NCBI GenBank assembly: GCA_039720395.1
Contig: JBBPBK010000102.1
Span: 124,001 to 188,000 of the forward strand
DNA length: 64,000 bases
Direction of reading: 5' to 3'
Source of the DNA: Liquidambar formosana
Lineage: Eukaryota > Streptophyta > Magnoliopsida > Saxifragales > Altingiaceae
The position numbers and the translations under genes are program-made. How positions within the stretch are numbered: the first letter of the stretch is position 1; each line of letters opens with the position of its first letter. Below, piece after piece: positions 56,441 through 64,000 of this stretch. The notes beneath the pieces were generated by a model that was not told the DNA's origin, did not search any database, and was given only the letters and a program-made list of their open reading frames with translations.

Positions 56441-56570
56441 ATGGAAACCTTTCAGCACCTAATTAATATTGCAGAATTAAGGCTGCTGGGGCAATATGAA
56501 ACCTCACTATGTTAGAATTATTTGATGAGCACTCCTATTGGACCCATGGAAAATGCTATTTGACAAGTTC

Positions 56571-57494
56571 AACATCCTACTCCATTACCTTTGAAATGGT
56601 CTCATATTTCTATGTTGTGTCCGGAATTATAGAAAATCAAGTTATTTTTCGTAGTCAGGATCCGCATCCTGCTGATATTTCCAGTAACGCTTTTTGTATT
56701 TTAAAATGTTACATTGAAATTAAAAAAAAATTTATTCAAACCTTAACAATAGTTCAATGATTTGTCCCTTGGGATAGAAGTAGGAAAAGTAACAAGTACA
56801 TAAAACGGGAGCCTCCGCCTTTATTGTGGGCGAAAATCAATTTTCATGGATGACGTAAGAGGAAAATGGCCGCCCTGTTGGTTGTTTTGTTATCAGATAT
56901 GACAGTGGAAGACCTCTTGTTCCATCTGATTTCAAGTTAAACGATGCCTCAATTCTTAGTTGCAGAGTGTATCGGCACTCAGAAAGGGATTGAAAATTGC
57001 TTGGAATAAAGGGTTGAAAAAGGATTCAGGTTGAAGGCGATTCATAAATTCTTATCAAAAGCATTAAAGGGGATCATCTACAGAATTGCAGAATTATGCA
57101 GTTGGTTAAAGGCATTCGTCAAGCTAAATTCGACATGATCGCTTTTAGTCATGTTCCTAGACAATATAACAGGGCAGCAGATTTTGTTAAAATAAATAAT
57201 AATAATAATAATGAATAGTTTACTCTGTTTTGGTTCATTGTGATAACTGGGAATTTCCAAGGGAGATACTTATGATATTTAGATCTCTATAAGAATAATC
57301 ATCTGACACAAGTTTCTTAGCTGGAGGCCCCTCTAGGCCGGGTTGGTCGAGCGATATGCTCCCTATAGATCATCGACTCCTCGCAAGGACACCCCTAATC
57401 CTTAATCAGGAGGAGAAAACAAAAAATGTTTGTTTGCTCTAAAGGACCAGTTGAGGTCAGCATTTCTTTTATATATTTGGTGAAGATTAAACTA
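56571..57494. other. Spacer between duplication units, no gene seen
   Basis: It contains AATAAT repeats near 57191 and a GC-richer stretch at 57325-57420 (TAGGCCGGGTTGGTCGAGCG). No gene was recognised. Confidence 0.5.
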
Positions 57495-57683
57495 AAATAA
57501 AATAAAATAATAGAAACATCCTACAAGATTTATCACAACAATTATAACCTCATAAAAACACCCCAATTTCATTATGAATTAATGTGGTGAAGTTTTATTC
57601 ATAATCTTGGTGAACACCCAACACAAGTACTTATCTGAACGGTGCATTATGCACTGTGCTTAAAAAAATAAAATAAAATAAAA

Positions 57684-58082
57684 TCAGTCGGTTTCCCAAT
57701 CAGCCACTTTCACATAATTAGATTTATCATAACTGAGAAAGATGCCATCAGCTTTCGCCAGCCAAAATATTGTCCCATGACTTGCATCCCTAAGAGGCTC
57801 ATATCCATGCCAAGCCACAAACTTGTTGACCCATGTAGCCTGGCAGTAATAAATACCCTTTTCTGTGGCACTCCATTGGTAGTCATCGCCAGGAAAAAGC
57901 GTATGGACACCAAGATTGTAACCGTCGAACTTGCAAATAACGTCCATCGGTCCCGGCTCTTTGGGCAAGCCACTGGTGATATGAACAATGGCTGGCTGAG
58001 CATCCTGTTCTCCAATTGCTAGGGTGCAAATGGAGTAGGAAGCAAGAACAAGGAGGAGCAGAATGTGATTAGGAGTAGGCAT
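57684..58082 (-). CDS. S-protein homologue (S1 family) with one cysteine pair
   Basis: A single-exon gene for 132 residues. The signal peptide (HILLLLVLASYSICTLAIG, about residues 6-24) is followed by IVHITSGL, MDVICKFDGYNLG, YQWSATEKGIYYCQATW and ADGIFLSYDKSNYVKVADWE. The fold signature of S1 proteins is clear, yet only two cysteines (in VICK and YYCQ) remain in the mature part; the second pair of the family, in the CxxxxxCxW region, is replaced by SHGTIFW. The product should be secreted with one disulfide at most. Its role is unknown. The TATA box is about 50 bp upstream. The neighbouring duplicate at 54531 is a pseudogene. Confidence 0.92.
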   Translation of the reverse strand: MPTPNHILLLLVLASYSICTLAIGEQDAQPAIVHITSGLPKEPGPMDVICKFDGYNLGVHTLFPGDDYQWSATEKGIYYCQATWVNKFVAWHGYEPLRDASHGTIFWLAKADGIFLSYDKSNYVKVADWETD

Positions 58083-58129
58083 TGTGAAAGTTTTGTTGAG
58101 TTGTTGATGGCTGTTTCTTGTGTTTTCAT

Positions 58130-58138
58130 CCTTTTATA
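58130..58138 (-). promoter_or_regulatory. TATA box of the S-protein homologue at 57684
   Basis: The minus strand reads TTATAAAAGGATG about 50 bases before the ATG, which leaves a leader of about 20 bases. Confidence 0.65.
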
Positions 58139-58830
58139 AGCCAACATGAAGATGCACTTAGGGGAATCTAATAAAAGGAAATGCAGACATAGAAACCCCA
58201 TATACTACAGAATTTTGCTGGATATGATTTTAACAAACGTTCCTTTTAAGTAGTGTAAATTAGGTGCATATGCAACTATATATAGCTAGGAAAGAAAAAG
58301 TAAAAATTTTACCCAAATAGGCAACAAAAAAGAAAAAAGTGGAGAGGCAGTCATTAATCTGCCACTTCAAATTTGCTGCATCAACTCTATTCTTATGTTT
58401 CTTTGTGTGTCAAGAAGGTTATCCAAACATTTTCCAATATAATCAGCTTGACATACATAAGACTATTTCGCCTAACTGATGGAAAATTGAATGCAGGATC
58501 TTTCACACATTGAGGCATGAGTCTCAAAAACCATTAATCTATCTTTTGGGATTATTTTCCCACTTTTGTCTTCCTCCCCCCCCCCCCCCCCCCCCCCCTC
58601 CCCCCTTTTTCCTTTTCTTTATAGTAAACATTCTTTGTAATCAAGAATGTTCTATTGTCATTCAATGTAGAAACCTTACAACAACTAATTAATTAATATA
58701 GCAGAATTAAGGCTACTGGGCCAATATATGGAACGTTCCATATAGCAGAATTAACCTTACAATCGTTGAATTATTTGATGAGCACTGCTCTTTAATTTGA
58801 CCCATGGAAAATGCTATTTGAGCCATATAT

Positions 58831-59312
58831 TTTAGTCCATAATAAAATCCTATGTATATGAGCTAACGCAATTATTTGATGAATAAATTTGTACCTTATA
58901 TAAGCTCAAGGATTTTAACCATCATGAAGCAAGCCGTACGTGTAGAGAGAATTCAATATTGGTGGGTACGTTGGTTTTCTCTCTACAGCACAGGTTAGTT
59001 CACGATCTGTTGTTATAGGAAATCTGTTATGTGACAAGCACAATCATAGTAATGAAAAACCCATGACAAAAACATAAGAGTTATGTAGTTCGGCAAAATG
59101 CCTACGTTCACAATAAGGAAAAGATCAAATCTGCTATAATAAATAACGATTACATACAAAACTGTACCAGCTTCTAGACAGACCCCTTAGCCTAGCCTCT
59201 TAGAATCTAGTAATAAATAAATACAAGACACCTCACAACAAAATCTCATCTTTAGTGTAAAAATGGGTGCAGTGATGGGAGATGGATTCCTGCTTTGTAG
59301 TAACAATTGATG
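58831..59312. other. Intergenic sequence, no gene seen
   Basis: No open frame or known repeat was recognised. Confidence 0.5.
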
Positions 59313-59560
59313 TAGGACTGGCCCTTGTGGCTTAGCTGTATGTACCAAAGATGGGGTGTGGTCTGAATAGTCTAAGGTTCGAGTTCCACAAATTCATTGA
59401 GATTAGTCATGAAAGTTCTAGAACATGCAGGCTAAGAACCTTTGTGGTGGAACACTGTTAGTCCTACAGTGGAGAAAGTGTTTTCCTTAAAATGGCCGGA
59501 GACTGTATGCTAGAGCCACACACACACACAAAAGAAATAAAAAAATAAAAAAATAAAAGA
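59313..59560 (+). mobile_element. tRNA-derived SINE-like element
   Basis: An A-box-like TGGCTTAGCTGT (59328-59339) and a B-box-like GGTTCGAGTTCC (59376-59387) lie 36 bases apart, as in RNA polymerase III promoters of SINEs. The element ends in CACACACACA and A-rich (AAAAAATA) repeats. Flanking CTTTGTAGTAACAATTGATG (from 59293) and CTTTGTAATGAGTGATCGATG (from about 59568) may be a decayed target duplication. It would not fold as a tRNA, so it is not called a tRNA gene. Confidence 0.6.
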
Positions 59561-59989
59561 ACAGTTCTTTGTAATGAGTGATCGATGATTGTAATTGCTA
59601 AAAAAATAAGCTAAAGTGACAAACGCATGTCAAATTGAGAAGACACTCTTTATTTATTTCTTTATTTTTGGTGAAAGTAAATACATATTCTTTTTGGTTT
59701 ACATAACCAAAAAGAAGCTTCTTGTAGAAGTGAGAGACGATTGAACTTTTAAACTAGATCTCTTTAGACACGCTCAAGTACTCGATAGAGTTTGGGCCCA
59801 TATAGCCAGACAGCCAGTCCACTTGTGTGAAATTAAACCCCTATATTCAAGATGACTTTTTTCCCATGACCACTGCTATACAAACAATGATATTTTTTAA
59901 AGAGAAATATCTTCCTTTTATATTTAAATAAATAAAACCAAAAAACCCACCACCATCTCATTATTGTTTGAAAGGGAAATTATATAAAC
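59561..59989. other. Intergenic sequence, no gene seen
   Basis: No gene or element was recognised. Confidence 0.5.
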
Positions 59990-60150
59990 AACTTCTAATT
60001 ACAGCACCTGACGTGGCATAAGTTGACTCATAAAATTAAATATCCTTCAAGTCATTCAATATCGTCACAAGAGATTCATATTAATTGTCACATTAGGTGT
60101 TGCTTAAACAATGCTGTATTATGGTGCTACGTATAGCATTGGTCTTTTCA
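59990..60150. mobile_element. Short MITE-like repeat, copy 2
   Basis: A diverged copy of 49361-49480 with TTACAGCACCTGACGTGGCA at the left and GGTGCTACGTATAGCA at the right. Confidence 0.5.
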
Positions 60151-62307
60151 AAGTGAACATCCTTATGCATCGCTTTTTTATGATAGTTTTCTACACTAAT
60201 TATATACTGTATAATTTATTTAACTTGCCGATAATTGATTTGAATGATGGTTTTATGGGTATGGTTTGTTTGTCTGTTTGTTTGGCTGGTCAATTTAGGT
60301 TGGTTTGTTTGTTCAGCTTTGGGTGTAGTGAGTGTTTCTTGTATCTCTATGGTTTTCATCCCCAACAAAATTTTATTTTTTATTGACCTCAGGAGAAAAA
60401 TAAATAAATGGAAAAGTGCCATAAAACCTAATTGCGCACGCCTTATTACGAAAGCAATGCCAATTTGTAGTGTCAGTGCTGCAAGTTGCTTATTGCTTAT
60501 CAGCTTATGTGACTCAACCAGGCCCTTCTACACTTTCACTTTCCAAAAGGCCCTTCACTCTATCCTATCACGACGCCTATTGAAGAGGGTATGATTGTAA
60601 TTGACAAACAACTGAGTGGATATGGGAAGGGGCTGCCCGTCGTGTAGTCAATCCAAGTGCCCATCGAGCTCAATTCATGAGTAATAATAAAAAAGAAACC
60701 ACTTGCGCGCATTTGTTTAATTAATTCTACATATTAGACTATGTCATAACATACCTGTAAAAGAATATACCCTAGGTATAAAAACTAGTACCACAAAATA
60801 TAAAGACATTCTCAAGATTATTTAAAATGGAAAACATCTAAATAAAACATCACTCATAGTGCATTTGGACGATAGATTTATAAAAATGATTTTGATTAAA
60901 ATTGGATTTCAATGCTGAATTATGAAAATAGCAAAAGTGATGGATGAGATTGAAATCCCATCTCAACCCAAATCTTTTTTACAAATCTCTCATCCAAATT
61001 CATCCACTAGATAACTACACTAGCCATTACTACCTTTATGCTTGATGATCCATAGTGCTGCATCCACTAAGTAGCTAACCGAGCCATTACTATTTTTGGA
61101 AATTACATAGGGGTCCATCTTCAAGAATTTTATTACCTTTATGAAATTTGGAGAGTGACCCTTTTCACATGATTTTCGGCTTGGCCTTCCAACTCTAACT
61201 TAATCCACTTATAAATCAAGTCATATTTTTTGTAATAAAATATGACTTTTTGATAAAAGCTTTAAAACTTATCAGTCCCACATCAGTTGACAGACACAGA
61301 AGATATTGCACTCTTACATCAATTGATAGACACAAAAGATACGACATCTCCAATAGTATGCTAAAAGATATGTTATTACTATATTTTAGCAATAATATAC
61401 GTTATTGCTACTCCAGTATAATGGTGTACTAAAGGGTGTGTTAAAAATAACAATAACACACATTATGCAAAAATAGCACAAATGTGGTTAGAAAAATGAA
61501 AGGGATGGTGGTTGTGCCAAAAAAATTATATATTATGTCATTTACATCATTGGGATACATTGTATCAAATTATTATGTGCTAAAGTAGAGATAGTACAAG
61601 CAAAATAATACAGAACACTAGAGATGCTCTAAGTAAGCATACCCACACGAGCACTGCCCACCACAACTCAGATCAACCATGTTATGCGTGTATGTAGCTT
61701 GCCATTATGGGCTTATCAATTTTATTTTATTTTATTTTTTTAGGCTAAATGAGGGGTATCCCAAGCCATTAGTCCAGACTAATCCTCCGTGATGCACAAA
61801 CCACTCGTAAGTCTGTGCATCTAATAGTATACAACTACAAACTCAAATCCGAGATCAATAGTTCTTGAGCCGTAATCCTTTGCTATGTAAACTACCCTCA
61901 TGGGTTATATTACATAACCGTTGGGCCTCTTATTACAGCCCAATTGATGGCACTAACTGTTTAGGTTCGCCTTCATAAACCCACGACGATCGGTCCTGAG
62001 AACCTATACATATAGTTATATACTAGGCTTCTCCCAATTTGACAAAATGTGAGAAACATAAGCTCTTCCATTCTATCATCTTTCTCCATGTATCTCTTCT
62101 AAAGAAAACCTCTAATGTTTATCATTTTTTCATATAATCCCCCTAAAGAAATATCATTGCAATATTAATTGTTCCCCAAATCACATTGGTCATTTAATAA
62201 AATAACCATTTCTCATTAAAAAATAAAAAATAAAAAATAAATAGAATAACCAAAATTTATAGAAATAACATAATCTATCAAAATATATGAGACCTAACAA
62301 TTCCAAC
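60151..62307. other. Intergenic sequence, no gene seen
   Basis: Small open frames at 60111-60594 and 61250-61432 have no recognisable domain, are not codon-like and overlap each other on both strands. A (TTTTA)n run lies near 61722. No element boundary was found. Confidence 0.5.
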
Positions 62308-63253
62308 TAAGGCTGCAACTTGGTTGGGTTGAGCCCGCCCAACTTGAACCCAACTCGGTTAATAGACGGGTTGAACAAATAGTTTTCATACATTAGGAAG
62401 GGGGTTGGTAAACCCGAACCCGACCTTTATAATATCTAATTTTTAAAAATATTTTTATATGCATTAAATATGATATCATATGGTTTTTAACTATTGGTCA
62501 TTTGGTTTGGACATAGAGGGCTTGTATGAGAAATTGCTAGAGGAAAATGTGCAATTGGCTGAAGAAAGATGTGCAGCTAGATTACCTTCTATTGTTTTTT
62601 CTTCCTTTTTTTTGGAGGGTGTGTTAAAAGGGGAGCTTTATTTAGACTGTTAGCCCTAACCTTGTATTTAGTACCTATAAAATCTCTTCTCTTCTCTTAG
62701 CAAGAAAAAGAAAAAATTTGTAAAATCTACTAGAATCATGAGATTATAATCCATATTTGACCTAAAAGGCTCTTTAAATAAGTGTCCATGAATGTTAATT
62801 TTTCTTATTTTTCTGAGTTAATTATTATCATTTTGGCATCAGAGTACTCTGCCGCCACTTTTATTTTCTTTCCCCATCCCCCATTGACTACTAACGAGTA
62901 ACACCGTTGATTTTATTGAAGTAGGTTAATCAATTGAGTTTGGATGATTAAGATTTGTAAGCATATGCAACAATGCATTTTTATTTTATTGAAACAAGTT
63001 TACTAAAGATGAAAAATAAAAAATGAAATTAATAAGCTAACCCGTATAACCCGCCCAACCCAACTTCAACTTGCTCAACTCATGTAACCTGTGCCTAACC
63101 CATGCTCGCCCAACCCGAGCATGGGTTAAACTTGGGCTAGGAAAGTTCAACCCGAAGTATGGGTTGGGTTGGGCTTGGGTGTAAGGATTTACGCTTAGGT
63201 TTGAGCTTGGGTTGACCTCTTAACCCGCCCAACCCGCCCAAGTTGCAGCCCTA
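62308..63253. mobile_element. hAT-type element with CCCAACCC subterminal repeats
   Basis: The ends TAAGGCTGCAACTTGG and CCAAGTTGCAGCCCTA are inverted repeats with one mismatch, and ATTCCAAC is duplicated on both sides (62300-62307, 63254-63261). The subterminal zones carry many CCCAACC/GGTTGGG words, densest at 63050-63240. The interior (946 bp element) has no transposase. Confidence 0.93.
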
Positions 63254-63261
63254 ATTCCAAC

Positions 63262-64000
63262 GTCAATAATAAATAGTAAAAAAATCCCAACATTTATAAA
63301 AGTAATACTATCCATCCAAACGGCCAACGTAATTCGGAAGGATATTACAAAGATTTTTTCTTTACGAGGGTTATGTGAAAAAATAAAAAATAAAATAAAA
63401 ATGGCAAGCAAACTTAACTTTAGGATGTTTTCTATAATAAGATTTTAGATATTCTTTGGAAAGATTTTATTAGTAGATCTAATCCTAGAAGGTATTGATT
63501 ATTTCTCATCACCAAAATATAAAATTAAAAATTAATTGACGTGGTGCTTTGTTTCCCCAGGTCTATGCTCCAATTTTGAGTTGAAAAGGGAATATTGAAG
63601 AAGCATAAATGAGGTATGTGTTTGTCTGCTAAGATGAGAATGGTTGATTAAGTAGGATTATATTGTTCATTTCAATGTCCAAGAATTAAATATCTATCAG
63701 TATTTCAAAAAAAAAAAAAAAAGGATTAGGTTTGTCGTCACTAAATTGAGATGAAATTCTTGGTGGCTGTTAGACGGAAGGAACGTCTTTGTAATATGTT
63801 TACAGTGTAATTTCATAAACGAGAGAGGCCGCAACCTAATTGCAAATATTGGAATTTTAAACCAATGGAGACACCACAAAAACAAAATACGCTTAGCTTA
63901 CAAATTATTACTAATGACTCCTCGCCCCGGGGAATACTTAAGAATTCCTCTATTGCTTGAATCCTTTTTCTTTTTATTTTTCTTTTTTTGGTCAGTACAT
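63262..64000. other. Window end, intergenic
   Basis: AT-rich sequence with a poly-A run at 63707-63722. No gene was recognised; the open frames here are short and featureless. Confidence 0.5.

Larger units (their letters stand above)
54375..56570. repeat. Tandem duplication unit 1 around an S-protein homologue
   Basis: The gene, its promoter and both flanks are repeated at 57495-58830 in the same orientation and order. Unit 1 is longer because it carries an AT-rich insertion at about 55200-55540 and a hAT-type MITE at 55909-56440, both absent from unit 2. Confidence 0.85.
57495..58830. repeat. Tandem duplication unit 2 around an S-protein homologue
   Basis: It matches unit 1 (54375-56570) from the gene 3' flank through the promoter to the TTATTTGATGAGCACT and CCCATGGAAAATGCTATTTG words. 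It is shorter because it lacks the two insertions. A poly-C run of about 25 lies at 58576-58602. Confidence 0.85.

Noticed and set aside
57325..57420. A structured RNA or tRNA-like sequence (TAGGCCGGGTTGGTCGAGCG region).
   Set aside because: I could not find consistent stems or box motifs; left as unknown spacer.
42345..58082. The co-location of an S-receptor-like kinase and S-protein homologues as a self-incompatibility locus.
   Set aside because: These two families belong to different incompatibility systems and are both large in many plants. The kinase is dead, and nothing here shows allele diversity, partner genes or stigma expression.
59328..59387. A tRNA gene.
   Set aside because: A- and B-box-like motifs are present but no acceptor stem or anticodon arm can be drawn; a SINE-like element explains it better.
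60111..60594. Hypothetical genes in this stretch.
   Set aside because: The frames overlap one another on both strands, have no recognisable domain and an irregular composition.

Overview
This is nuclear DNA of a flowering plant, most likely a eudicot with a transposon-rich genome. The evidence is intron-containing plant gene families (G-type lectin S-receptor-like kinase, S-protein homologues of the self-incompatibility S1 type, plant mobile domain and DUF7745-type proteins), AT-rich intergenic DNA, and plant-type LTR elements, MITEs, hATs and a Helitron. I cannot name the species. Only two host genes look intact: the small secreted-protein genes at 42345-42758 (-) and 57684-58082 (-).

Layout. 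1-9300 is transposon-dominated: a segmental duplication carrying an S-protein-homologue remnant (1-1367), a 3' LTR with polypurine tract (1368-2755), an old solo LTR (3205-6312), a fold-back element (7164-8260) and a Stowaway MITE (9056-9318). 9505-39111 (-) is one S-receptor-like kinase pseudogene spread over 29.6 kb. A 23.2 kb Ty3/gypsy element (A, 13168-36361, target duplication CTTCC) sits inside kinase exon 5. A 2.7 kb solo LTR (9915-12621, target duplication CCATG) sits just inside the last exon. Element A is itself split in its gag region by an 18.3 kb Tat/Ogre-like element (B, 14123-32445, minus strand, target duplication CTACC, almost identical 2.7 kb LTRs).

Element B is the most interesting object. 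It has an intact 1134-codon gag-protease frame, a plausible intron between protease and polymerase frames, and a deletion that removed most of RT/RNase H and the front of integrase. Its long 3' region holds a tandem array of short dyads and two genes on the opposite strand: a seven-exon plant-mobile-domain gene (19312-22045, broken by an in-frame stop) and an uninterrupted 428-codon DUF7745-like gene (22503-23789). A GC-rich 74-75 bp dyad cassette lies upstream of both antisense genes and also in the promoter part of the LTRs, which suggests a shared control module.

39112-64000 holds three S-protein homologues (42345-42758 intact; 54531-54929 with a stop in the signal peptide; 57684-58082 intact), a second copy of the window-start duplication (50888 onward), a 5.7 kb fold-back Mutator-type element (43106-48814, 10 bp target duplication) containing a nested 3.7 kb hAT-type element (44763-48505, 8 bp target duplication), two further hAT-type elements (55909-56440, 62308-63253), a Stowaway MITE, a Helitron and a SINE-like element. 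Several insertions have an empty-site counterpart in a paralogous segment of the same window, so their relative ages can be read directly.

All calls come from reading the sequence by eye. Family names rest on motif recognition, not on database searches.
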